DNA of 41,466 nt, from contig JAGATC010000018.1 of the NCBI GenBank assembly GCA_017621455.1, forward strand, positions 1-41,466. Reading direction: 5' to 3'. The notes under the pieces are model-generated. The model saw nothing but the letters and a program-made list of their open reading frames with translations. It was not told the DNA's origin and searched no databases. This DNA comes from Alistipes sp. (lineage in GTDB: Bacteria; Bacteroidota; Bacteroidia; Bacteroidales; Rikenellaceae). The position numbers and the translations under genes were made by a program. Each line of letters begins with the position of its first letter. Position 1 is the stretch's first letter. This document shows, piece after piece, positions 17,713 through 24,663 of this stretch.

Positions 17713-18447
17713 ATGAAAACTTTTTTGAATTGGTTGGGTCATCTGGGACTATCCCTCATCGCCGTTGTCGGCATGTGTACGACATGGTTGGTAGGTCTAT
17801 GTTTCGATGCGCCTTTCACCTTCTACGTAACTGAGCCATGGATGAGGGTGGTGGTGGCATTGTGCTGCACTGCATTTTGCGCCTTGCTATGTATAATACC
17901 ATGGGGCAAACTGCGATACGTCTCTATCATCACGGGCGTAGGCTCTCTGCTGGGTATCTTTCAGTCTATTGGCATAGGACTTGGCGACTGGGTTATTAGG
18001 TACGATACGCAGTCACCACAGGCGGGATGGATATGTCTGTTGCTACTGCTCACATTGATATGTATCGTCTACACCTTCTTAATGTTCTTGTCGCTGTGGG
18101 CATCGGTGCGCCTACTATTTGATGGCGACATATTCCTCTGCTTCGTATTCCTATTACTGTTTATATCAACAACTTGGGGCTTTGGCGAGTTTCTATTTGC
18201 CCTCTTGTTCGAAGGCTATGGCGACCACATGTCCATCTTAGGCCTCTTTGCAATGATAGGCTGTATGGGTGGATTCTGGGGATGTCGCTTCGGCAGCAAC
18301 GTTGCTGAGACTTCACAAGAGGCCATCGACTCTGTTATCGACTCAAATGGCGTAGTACACCAGGTTCACGAGCAGCTCGGCAATGGCAAGGTTAAAACCG
18401 TTAGCGGCATTGAGCTTGAGAAGAATTCCAACGGAGGCTGGGATTAG
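17713..18447 (+). CDS. Polytopic membrane protein of unknown function
   Basis: 244 residues with about five hydrophobic helices (roughly 10-32, 45-65, 70-90, 103-128, 138-165, and a weaker one at 175-190), followed by a hydrophilic C-terminal tail (about 200-244). The tail has the pattern SVIDSNGVVHQVHEQLGNGK, a short beta motif often found at the end of Bacteroidota membrane proteins. No family is recognised. It lies 81 bp after panB and 36 bp before the next gene on the same strand, so it may be cotranscribed with the FISUMP-like gene. No clear promoter was seen in front of it. Confidence 0.6.
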   Translation: MKTFLNWLGHLGLSLIAVVGMCTTWLVGLCFDAPFTFYVTEPWMRVVVALCCTAFCALLCIIPWGKLRYVSIITGVGSLLGIFQSIGIGLGDWVIRYDTQSPQAGWICLLLLLTLICIVYTFLMFLSLWASVRLLFDGDIFLCFVFLLLFISTTWGFGEFLFALLFEGYGDHMSILGLFAMIGCMGGFWGCRFGSNVAETSQEAIDSVIDSNGVVHQVHEQLGNGKVKTVSGIELEKNSNGGWD

Positions 18448-18483
18448 GTGTAATTGATTAATGACATAACTGTAATTACTACT

Positions 18484-19134
18484 ATGAATAAACTTGCTGA
18501 GCCACTGAATGTTGCGACACTAATAGTGGTAGGTGTACTCTATATACTGTATAGTGGAATAGTAACGTTCTATACCGATGTAGACGAAAGCAACAATAAC
18601 ATCCCCGAGTATGTCGACTTGGGACTCTCGGTGCAATGGGCAACGTGCAATGTTGGCGCCTCACTACCCGAGGAGGGTGGCGATAAATATTGCTGGGGAA
18701 GCACTGGCACCAAAACCTATACAGGCACTGAGGTATATCTACCTTTGGAGTATGATGCAGCGCATATCGCTATGGGCGATGGCTTCCGCACACCTACACG
18801 AGATGAGATGTATGAGCTCTGCGAGAGGTGTAAGTGGCAGTTGGCTAAGCGCAATGGCGTCGAAGGATTCAAGGTTACAGGGCCTAATGGCAACTATATC
18901 TTCATCCCTCTGTTAGAGACAGATAAGGAGGGAGTACCTGTTATAAACTACTGGTCTAAAGAGAATTGCGGTACCTCGAGCGAGGCTAATGCTGAGAGAG
19001 CATATTGTATGTATGTTGAAAAGGAGCGTCACGGCGTTTCTGACAGGTTCTGCTATAAGGGTAGCACTGTCACCTCAGAGCGTATCAATGAGTGCTATCT
19101 ACGAGCGGTATATGCTCCAATTGCCGAGGAGTAA
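18484..19134 (+). CDS. Membrane-anchored FISUMP-like domain protein
   Basis: 216 residues from ATG 18484; a TTG ten codons upstream is a less likely start. A single transmembrane helix (about 11-30) is followed by a domain beginning YVDLGLSVQWATCNVGASLPEE, then YCWGSTGTKTY, FRTPTRDEMYELCERCKWQ and a final YLRAVYAP. This is the pattern of the FISUMP (Fibrobacter succinogenes major paralogous domain) family, abundant in Bacteroidota and thought to be extracytoplasmic. Molecular role unknown. A strong terminator follows immediately. Confidence 0.7.
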   Translation: MNKLAEPLNVATLIVVGVLYILYSGIVTFYTDVDESNNNIPEYVDLGLSVQWATCNVGASLPEEGGDKYCWGSTGTKTYTGTEVYLPLEYDAAHIAMGDGFRTPTRDEMYELCERCKWQLAKRNGVEGFKVTGPNGNYIFIPLLETDKEGVPVINYWSKENCGTSSEANAERAYCMYVEKERHGVSDRFCYKGSTVTSERINECYLRAVYAPIAEE

Positions 19135-19161
19135 CATTCGTTAAGACTGTACCACATAGAT

Positions 19162-19192
19162 GGGGCTGGCTAAGGAGTGCTTAGCCGGCCCC
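19162..19192 (+). terminator. Terminator between convergent genes
   Basis: The stem GGGGC-t-GGCTAA / TTAGCC-g-GCCCC has a 7-base loop and is followed by TACTTTTT on the plus strand. The base of the stem touches the stop codon of the AraC gene on the other strand. Confidence 0.85.
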
Positions 19193-20067
19193 TACTTTTT
19201 ATGCTCGGCGCGATATGCCGCGGGCGAGATGCCTACAACGCGTGTAAAATACTTGCCGAAGAACGACAGCGAGGGGAAGTTAAGGTCGTAGGCGATATGC
19301 TTAATTGAACGGTCTGTAGAGGTGAGCTGCGCTATGGCGTCAAGTGTAACATAGCGCTCAATCCACTCCGTGGCACTACGCTCGCTCGAGGCTTTGACCA
19401 CGGTAGATATATACTTGGGTGTGAGCCCCATACGCTCGGCATAGAACTTAAGGTCGCGGTGCTCGCGGTAGTTCGCCTCGATAAGCTCCAGGAACTCCGA
19501 CGTGAGTTTTGTCTGGCGACTATCTGACTCGTTCGCGCCATCCTTCTCGTGCAGAAAGTAGCCCAAGCCGAGGAAGAAGGCGCGCGTTATGAGCTGCACA
19601 ATCTCCAGTCTGTTGGGGTTTGCCTCAATGGTGATGGTGTTACGCACCATGCGCAGATAGTCTTCCAGTGCCTCGCGTGCGGGTGCTGATAGTAGCTTAT
19701 AGGGGTGCGACTGAATGATGTTGCGCAGGTTAAAGGTGTTACCTATGCTCAGGCTCTCGGTGAAGCTGTCGGTCATCAGCAGGTATGTTGCCTCAAAGTC
19801 GTCGCTAAGCTCCACAAACTCTGTAATCTGACCTGGAAGCACTATGAATAGTCCTCCCTCCTCGAGGTTGTAGGTGCGAGTATTGATGCGCCCAGTGCCA
19901 TGGCCACGCTGGCAGTAGGCAGCCACCACAAAGGGTGAGTGGTGCGGCTGGCTTGGGAGGATGGCGAACGAGGGGTTGACGATGACCGAGAGCTCGTCAC
20001 CAAGGCTATATGCCGTGCCGCGATTACCCCTATCAAGATACTTTTCGATTACTTCTGCGAGTGTCAT
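19192..20067 (-). CDS. AraC family transcriptional regulator
   Basis: 291 residues. The N-terminal half is a cupin-like sensing domain (RGHGTGRINTRTYNLEEGGLFIVLPGQITEFVELS pattern). The C-terminal 100 residues hold two HTH units of the AraC/XylS type: LKFYAERMGLTPKYISTVVKASS and IKHIAYDLNFPSLSFFGKYFTRVVGISPAAYR. The ligand is unknown. It is divergent from the 11-residue-repeat protein and the SDR gene. The shared intergenic region has repeated GGAATAATCG and AATCGTCCAC motifs, so it likely controls those genes and itself. Regulation target is inferred from position. Confidence 0.92.
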   Translation of the reverse strand: MTLAEVIEKYLDRGNRGTAYSLGDELSVIVNPSFAILPSQPHHSPFVVAAYCQRGHGTGRINTRTYNLEEGGLFIVLPGQITEFVELSDDFEATYLLMTDSFTESLSIGNTFNLRNIIQSHPYKLLSAPAREALEDYLRMVRNTITIEANPNRLEIVQLITRAFFLGLGYFLHEKDGANESDSRQTKLTSEFLELIEANYREHRDLKFYAERMGLTPKYISTVVKASSERSATEWIERYVTLDAIAQLTSTDRSIKHIAYDLNFPSLSFFGKYFTRVVGISPAAYRAEHKK

Positions 20068-20077
20068 ATTATTCCTA

Positions 20078-20161
20078 TTCTATCTTGTTAATGCGACTAA
20101 TCGTCCACAAATATAGGAATAATCGGCGACAACTATTCACTCCACTGGAATAATCGTCCAC
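20078..20161. promoter_or_regulatory. Probable AraC-regulator operator cluster
   Basis: GGAATAATCG occurs at 20116-20125 and 20147-20156 (31 bp apart). AATCGTCCAC occurs at 20099-20108 and 20152-20161. A reversed ATTATTCC lies near 20078. A -7 box TATATTTG for the minus-strand AraC gene (20108-20115) is embedded in the cluster, without a clear -33 box. AraC-type proteins bind such repeated half sites. Confidence 0.5.
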
Positions 20162-20203
20162 TCAATCCGACTCGTGGCGCTTTATTCGTACTCGTTTGCC
20201 CCA

Positions 20204-20211
20204 TACCTTTG
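20204..20211 (+). promoter_or_regulatory. -7 box for the repeat-protein/SDR operon
   Basis: TACCTTTG fits TAnnTTTG. At the expected -33 position the sequence is TTTA, not TTTG, a weak match consistent with activator dependence. Confidence 0.5.
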
Positions 20212-20259
20212 CACTCGGAAATTGAAATTAATAGTATAAACCGATAAAAACGAGTGATT

Positions 20260-20502
20260 ATGACAAAGAAGGTATCGAAGGTTAAGGAGGGCGTGGTTAA
20301 GGCCTATGTAAATGTTGAGAACGCAGTAGTTGGCAGTTATAAGGCTATCGAGAATGCAGCAGTTGGTGGCTATAAGGCTATCGAGAATGCTGCGGTGGGT
20401 GGCTATAAGGCTATCGAGAATAAGGCCGTGGAGTTTGGTCACAGCCTCGTCGAGGAGTACGACCGCCAGAAGAGAGACGACAACAAGAAGCAGTCGAAGT
20501 AA
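20260..20502 (+). CDS. Small helical protein with 11-residue tandem repeats
   Basis: 80 residues from ATG 20260. After a lysine-rich start it has three nearly identical 11-residue units (AVGGYKAIENA pattern, residues about 21-54), encoded by a 33-bp tandem DNA repeat, then a charged tail ending DRQKRDDNKKQSK. An 11-residue period equals three helical turns, so one amphipathic helix of apolipoprotein/LEA or phasin style is expected, perhaps lying on membrane. No signal peptide. It is the first gene of a likely operon with the SDR enzyme (21-bp gap) and is divergent from the AraC regulator. No named family is recognised. Confidence 0.7.
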   Translation: MTKKVSKVKEGVVKAYVNVENAVVGSYKAIENAAVGGYKAIENAAVGGYKAIENKAVEFGHSLVEEYDRQKRDDNKKQSK

Positions 20503-20523
20503 CATACTTATATATAGACGAAT

Positions 20524-21534
20524 ATGGAGAATAGGGTATATCTTGTGACGGGAGCGGCAGGCTTCTTGGGCTCGAACATCTGCGCTCAGCTGCTCGAGCG
20601 TGGCGAGCGAGTCAGAGCCTTTGTGCTCGAGGGCGATAAGGCTGCACAATATCTGCCTAAAGAGGTGGAGTTATTCTATGGTAACCTCTGCAATAAGGCT
20701 TCGTTGGAGCCATTCTTTACGGTGGAGGAGGGTGTGCATACGATATGTGTACACGTGGCAAGCATGGTCACCGTAAATCCATATTATCGCAAGCTGGTGC
20801 TCGATGTTAATGTGGGTGGCACGGAGAATATCGTCGACATGTGCCTCGAGCATAAGGAGTGCGACAAGCTCGTCTATGTGGGCTCTACTGGAGGTATTCC
20901 CGAACTTCCTCGCGGTCAGAAGATTAAGGAGGTGACTAACGTCAACCTCGATGAAGTGGAGGGGTGGTATAGCAAGAGTAAGGCCATGGCTACGAACAAT
21001 GTCTTCACGGCTATTCAAGAGCGCGGCTTGAAGGCATGCGTGGTATATCCCACGGGCATTATGGGCCCCAACGACTACGCCATAAGCGAGACCACAGCCA
21101 CGGTGATTAAGATTATTAAGGGCGAGATGCCTGTGGGCATTGATGGCTCGTTTAATATGGTCGACGTGCGCGACCTGGCGGCAGGATGTATCGCTGCGGC
21201 AGATAAGGGTCGCATTGGCGAGGGCTATATCCTCGGTAACGACGTCATACGCTTCAAGACGCTGAATAAAATCTTGGTTAAGGAGGCGGGATGCAAGCCT
21301 ATCAAGTTCTTCTTGCCCATAAAGCTTGCCGAGATGATAGCTAAGCGCATGGAGAAGAGGGCGGCAAAGACGGGTCAGATGCCCATGATGACCACATTCT
21401 CTGTCTACAACCTCAAGCGAAACAATCAGTTCGACTATAGCAAGGCGGAGCGAGAACTCGGCTACAAGACGCGACCCATAGAGGAGACTCTGCGCGACCA
21501 AATTAAGTGGCTCAAAGAGAGAGGGTTGATATAG
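20524..21534 (+). CDS. NAD(P)-dependent epimerase/dehydratase, extended SDR
   Basis: 336 residues. The N-terminal nucleotide-binding motif is VTGAAGFLGSNICAQLL. The catalytic YxxxK is in WYSKSKAMATN, with the serine in VYVGSTGG. It has GIMGPNDYA and VDVRDLAAG, also typical of the extended SDR group near dihydroflavonol-reductase/3-beta-HSD-like enzymes. It should reduce or oxidise a hydroxyl/keto group on a small substrate, which cannot be named. Cytosolic. It ends the AraC-controlled operon; a strong hairpin terminator follows 21 bp after the stop. Confidence 0.85.
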   Translation: MENRVYLVTGAAGFLGSNICAQLLERGERVRAFVLEGDKAAQYLPKEVELFYGNLCNKASLEPFFTVEEGVHTICVHVASMVTVNPYYRKLVLDVNVGGTENIVDMCLEHKECDKLVYVGSTGGIPELPRGQKIKEVTNVNLDEVEGWYSKSKAMATNNVFTAIQERGLKACVVYPTGIMGPNDYAISETTATVIKIIKGEMPVGIDGSFNMVDVRDLAAGCIAAADKGRIGEGYILGNDVIRFKTLNKILVKEAGCKPIKFFLPIKLAEMIAKRMEKRAAKTGQMPMMTTFSVYNLKRNNQFDYSKAERELGYKTRPIEETLRDQIKWLKERGLI

Positions 21535-21555
21535 TTGGGCTAGTGATATTAATTG

Positions 21556-21586
21556 ATATAGGCAGGCCAGTGTGGCCTGCCTATAT
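21556..21586 (+). terminator. Terminator after the SDR gene
   Basis: Perfect 14-bp stem ATATAGGCAGGCCA / TGGCCTGCCTATAT with a 3-base loop, followed by TTGTT. It may serve both strands, since the S24 gene converges on it. Confidence 0.85.
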
Positions 21587-21611
21587 TTGTTAGTGGGGTA
21601 GCGTAAGTGTG

Positions 21612-22292
21612 CTATCCTATGGTGTGCATGCGTACCGAGGCCTTGATAAGAGCTATGGCGCGTATGCGGCTAATCTCCACCTCCTTGTCGGCATGGTGCT
21701 GGTTCTGGCTCACAAGGCGTACGTAGCCCTCATGCTCCGACTTCTGCACATACTTAACCGTGATGTACTCCTCGCCGTCGATGTCTATCGAGAGCAGATA
21801 CATATCTCCCCAAAATACGTCGCGCACGTCGCTAAGCTGCTTATACAGAATAATATCGCCACTCTTTAGGAGGGGGTACATTGAGTCGCCAACGACATAT
21901 ATAGCACCGTCACACTTAGGTAGGTTGGGGATGTGGATGTAGTTCACAGGCTCAAATGTCTTCTCCTCGGCAAAGAGGGGAATAAGTCCCGCAGTGCCCT
22001 CAATCGAGTAGAGAGGCACGCTCTGCAGTGGTAGCGACTTGTCGGTGCGGTGGTTGAATGCCGTAAGGTCGGGCTCCGAGTTAAACATCTTACCCTTGCC
22101 TGAATCTAACCACTCGGGGTTGGCATTAAAATCTTGAACTAAGATATTCTTGTTGCGCGTCGATAGGCGAGCCTTGCCTGTCTCAATCATCGATAGTGCT
22201 GCCTTGCCAATGCCAAAACGCTGAGCCATCTGCTCTTGCGTCATGTTTAGCTGCTTACGCATAAGTCTTACGCGTTCACCTACGGTCTCCAT
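21612..22292 (-). CDS. XRE/S24-type repressor (phage CI/LexA-like)
   Basis: 226 residues from ATG 22292, preferred over an upstream in-frame start because the HTH begins here. An XRE HTH (about 5-58: LRLMRKQLNMTQEQMAQRFG... region) is followed by an S24 peptidase domain. The catalytic serine S137 is in VVGDSMYP and the lysine K180 in EYITVKYV. A likely self-cleavage site is A101-G102 (EGTAGLIP). These residues predict RecA-stimulated autocleavage, hence SOS-type induction. It is divergent from the small gene/terminase pair, with a perfect palindrome over both -7 boxes. Confidence 0.88.
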   Translation of the reverse strand: METVGERVRLMRKQLNMTQEQMAQRFGIGKAALSMIETGKARLSTRNKNILVQDFNANPEWLDSGKGKMFNSEPDLTAFNHRTDKSLPLQSVPLYSIEGTAGLIPLFAEEKTFEPVNYIHIPNLPKCDGAIYVVGDSMYPLLKSGDIILYKQLSDVRDVFWGDMYLLSIDIDGEEYITVKYVQKSEHEGYVRLVSQNQHHADKEVEISRIRAIALIKASVRMHTIG

Positions 22293-22329
22293 ATAAGAAA
22301 TATTGATATTAAATAATTGAATCAAATGC

Positions 22330-22360
22330 TTGACAAAATCAGTTTTTGAACTTATCTTTG
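22330..22360 (+). promoter_or_regulatory. Promoter of the small gene/terminase pair
   Basis: The plus strand reads TTG, 20 bp, TATCTTTG. The -7 box overlaps the palindrome at 22356-22370. Confidence 0.75.
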
Positions 22361-22370
22361 CAGTGCAAAG
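22356..22370. promoter_or_regulatory. Palindromic operator between divergent promoters
   Basis: CTTTGCA-g-TGCAAAG is a perfect 7-bp inverted repeat with a single central base. It overlaps the -7 boxes of both divergent promoters, so one bound repressor dimer would block both. The S24 repressor is the obvious candidate. Confidence 0.65.
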
Positions 22371-22397
22371 TTAATCAATTTATTTTTCCTGTCCAAA
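22366..22397 (-). promoter_or_regulatory. Promoter of the S24 repressor
   Basis: The minus strand reads TTTG, 20 bp, TAACTTTG. It is divergent from and nearly abuts the plus-strand promoter. Confidence 0.75.
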
Positions 22398-22452
22398 TTT
22401 TCTTCGAAGAAATTTAATTAATAAACCTAAATTAACCCCTAAATTATCAGCT

Positions 22453-22731
22453 ATGTATGAAATTTCAGAATCGATTTATCGGAGGTTAGCCAAGATGCTA
22501 ATCGACGAGATAGGCTTGAGCGACTTCTTTTCGGGAGCGGTAACGTGCTACGATGGCGAGGTAGAGTGCCGACTGGTATGCACCGTGGTAGTAAGGCGTA
22601 GCAAGCATAATCCTCGCGCCATTGTGGGGATAGCGCCAGTGTGGTGGGATTTGCACTCCACCATTGGCCAGAAGAGGCTGTGCAACGACTTCTCGTTCAA
22701 CGAGATGCTTGGCACAATAGGGTTAAACTAA
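22453..22731 (+). CDS. Hypothetical protein upstream of terminase
   Basis: 92 residues. It begins with a helical segment (SESIYRRLAKMLIDEIGLSDFF), followed by beta strands with two cysteines (AVTCYDGEVECRLVCTVVV), a basic turn and WWDLHSTIGQKRLCNDFSFNEML. No signal peptide or membrane helix. It is 14 bp upstream of the terminase gene under the S24-controlled promoter. Position suggests a small-terminase-like or regulatory partner, but no HTH or known family is visible, so function is unknown. Confidence 0.65.
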   Translation: MYEISESIYRRLAKMLIDEIGLSDFFSGAVTCYDGEVECRLVCTVVVRRSKHNPRAIVGIAPVWWDLHSTIGQKRLCNDFSFNEMLGTIGLN

Positions 22732-22745
22732 TCTGCCGAAAATCT

Positions 22746-24176
22746 ATGAAGAAAAAGATTAAAGAGACCCCCCGCGAGTCGTTTATCGACTTTGCAAAGG
22801 CGGTATATCCCTTCTTGGAGTTTACGCCATTTCACCGCACCTACTACACCATCCTCGATGCCTTCGCGCGCGGGCGCATACCTAAGTTAATAGTGTCGGT
22901 GCCGCCGCAGCATGGCAAGAGTGTGGGTGCCACAACGTTGCTCCCCGCCTATATGCTCGGTCTTGACCCCGATATGCGTATAGCCATAGCCTCCTATTCG
23001 GGTACGCTTGCCTCGAAGTTTAACCGCCGCGTACAGCGCATTTTGGAGTCGAGGGAGTATGGTGAGATATTCCCCGACACCACCATCAAGCGGGGCACGA
23101 AGCCCGCAGCATATATTCGCACCTCGGACGAGGTGGAGATTATCGACCACAAGGGTGAGCTTATATCCGTAGGTCGCGAGGGGTCGCTCACGGGTAACCG
23201 TGTCGACTGCTTTATTCTCGACGACCTATATAAAGATGCCATGGAGGCGCAGTCGCCCGTGGTTAGAGAGAACTGCTGGGAGTGGTACACCTCTGTGGTG
23301 CGCACACGTATGCACAACACCTCGCGCGAACTTATAGTCTTTACGCGCTGGCACGAAGAGGACCTTATTGGAACACTCTCGCGCACGGAGCCTTGCCGTG
23401 AGCTACGCTCGCTCAAGGATATAGAGGCGATAGAGCCCGACACCTGGCTCATGCTTAACTTTGAGGCGTTAAAAGCCTCTGCTCCCACCGATATAGACCC
23501 TCGCGCAGAGGGTGAGGCTCTATGGCCTGAGCAGCAGAGCCGCGAGTTGCTCATGGCCAAGCGCCGTCTCGACCCCATACGTTTCGAGTCTATGTATCAG
23601 GGACACCCCTCGTCGAGGGAGGGACTGCTCTATGGCGATAACTTCCGTGAGTATGAGCTGCTGCCGCGCGATGTGGTACGCCGTGCCAGCTACACCGATA
23701 CCGCCGATGCGGGTGACGACTACCTATGCTCTGTGGCGTATGTTGTCGACACTGATGGCATCATCTACGTCACGGATGTGGTCTACTCGCGTGAGCCTAT
23801 GGAGCACACCGAGCGTCTTGTTGCCGCTATGTTTGCCGCCAACGACACACGCCTTGCTGTGGTTGAGAGCAATAATGGTGGCCGAGGCTTTGCCCGCTCC
23901 TTGCAGCGTCTGGCCCCGAAGGTGCGTGTAGAGTGGTTTCACCAGAGCTACAATAAGGAGGCACGCATCCTCTCTAACTCATCCACCGTGCTTCACACCA
24001 TACGTATGCCCCACGACTGGGCGCAGCGCTGGCCCGAGTTCTACACCCACCTAACCACCTTCCGCCGCCTCTTTCGCGCCAACAGCCACGACGACGCTGC
24101 CGACGTAATCACGGGCATTGTCGAGAGGGAGGTAACCTCTGCATCTGTAGGCTGGCAGCGCCTCTGCTGGCTGTAG
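22746..24176 (+). CDS. Phage terminase large subunit, solitary
   Basis: 476 residues from ATG 22746 (an upstream extension overlapping the previous gene is rejected). The ATPase domain has Walker A PPQHGKS (53-59), Walker B FILDD (156-160) and the coupling motif FTRWHEEDL (199-207). The nuclease domain has the acidic residues expected of the RNase H fold: D318 in SYTDTADAGDD, E374 in VVESNNGG and D449/D450/D453 in SHDDAADV. TerL packages phage DNA into capsids. All key residues are intact, yet no portal, capsid or tail genes are near. It may be a remnant, part of a satellite, or a domesticated nuclease/translocase. Confidence 0.88.
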   Translation: MKKKIKETPRESFIDFAKAVYPFLEFTPFHRTYYTILDAFARGRIPKLIVSVPPQHGKSVGATTLLPAYMLGLDPDMRIAIASYSGTLASKFNRRVQRILESREYGEIFPDTTIKRGTKPAAYIRTSDEVEIIDHKGELISVGREGSLTGNRVDCFILDDLYKDAMEAQSPVVRENCWEWYTSVVRTRMHNTSRELIVFTRWHEEDLIGTLSRTEPCRELRSLKDIEAIEPDTWLMLNFEALKASAPTDIDPRAEGEALWPEQQSRELLMAKRRLDPIRFESMYQGHPSSREGLLYGDNFREYELLPRDVVRRASYTDTADAGDDYLCSVAYVVDTDGIIYVTDVVYSREPMEHTERLVAAMFAANDTRLAVVESNNGGRGFARSLQRLAPKVRVEWFHQSYNKEARILSNSSTVLHTIRMPHDWAQRWPEFYTHLTTFRRLFRANSHDDAADVITGIVEREVTSASVGWQRLCWL

Positions 24177-24257
24177 CCGCCCCATAATCTCCACTCTTCT
24201 CCAAAAAAAACTCCAGATGCGGCACACCGTATCGAAATTTTTCTTACCTTTGCCCCT

Positions 24258-24430
24258 GCATTGGTTCGAGTGGGCTGGTTAAGTCCACAAAGATTAAAAG
24301 GGAATCGGGTGCAAATCCCGAACAGTTCCCGCTGCTGTGAGTCTCATAGAGCTCTGCGACATCTATTGTCACTGGGGTAGACCCTGGGAAGGCATCGTAG
24401 AGCGAGATAAGTCAGAAGACCTGCCAAGCG
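24258..24430 (+). promoter_or_regulatory. Cobalamin riboswitch
   Basis: The conserved core is visible: GGGAAtcGGGTGcAAatCCc, then CAGttCCCGCtgCTGTGAg, a long variable arm, CTGGGAAGGC and the B12 box GTCAGAAGACCTGCC (24410-24424). On binding adenosylcobalamin or a related form this class lowers expression of downstream B12 uptake genes. It precedes the btuH-like/btuG/btuB operon. A -7 box TACCTTTG sits just upstream (24245-24252) with no clear -33 box. The expression platform lies in the 230 nt before the first gene and was not resolved. Confidence 0.92.
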
Positions 24431-24663
24431 TGTTTAACGAGATTGAAGCCTGCGGCGAATGGGCTGGTCTGCGACTGGAGTTTTTCAGGTATATTATATT
24501 AGTTAAGGTAAAAGCACTTGGTGTAGGTAGTTTATAGTCTCGCCATTTGTCTTAAAGCCACTGAAGCCTGAATATCGTATTTAGTCCACCCTTATACATA
24601 CGCCCGAGGTGAATGCTCGTAATAGTTAAAGTTTACGGCGAATGACCTTTTAACAACATTATT
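24431..24663 (+). other. Long leader between riboswitch and first B12-uptake gene
   Basis: 233 nt with no gene. GAAGCCTG occurs twice (around 24445 and 24565) and GCGAATG recurs near both ends. It likely contains the riboswitch expression platform. No clear terminator hairpin with a U-run was identified. Confidence 0.4.

Noticed and set aside
20254..20259. GTG start two codons upstream in the repeat protein
   Set aside because: The ATG at 20260 is the stronger start and makes no difference to the protein's nature.
22641..22745. N-terminal extension of the terminase by 35 codons
   Set aside because: It overlaps the preceding gene and is not similar to terminase; the ATG at 22746 begins the conserved part.
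24337..24537. 66-codon plus-strand frame
   Set aside because: It overlaps the conserved cobalamin riboswitch core and B12 box, so it is not a gene.
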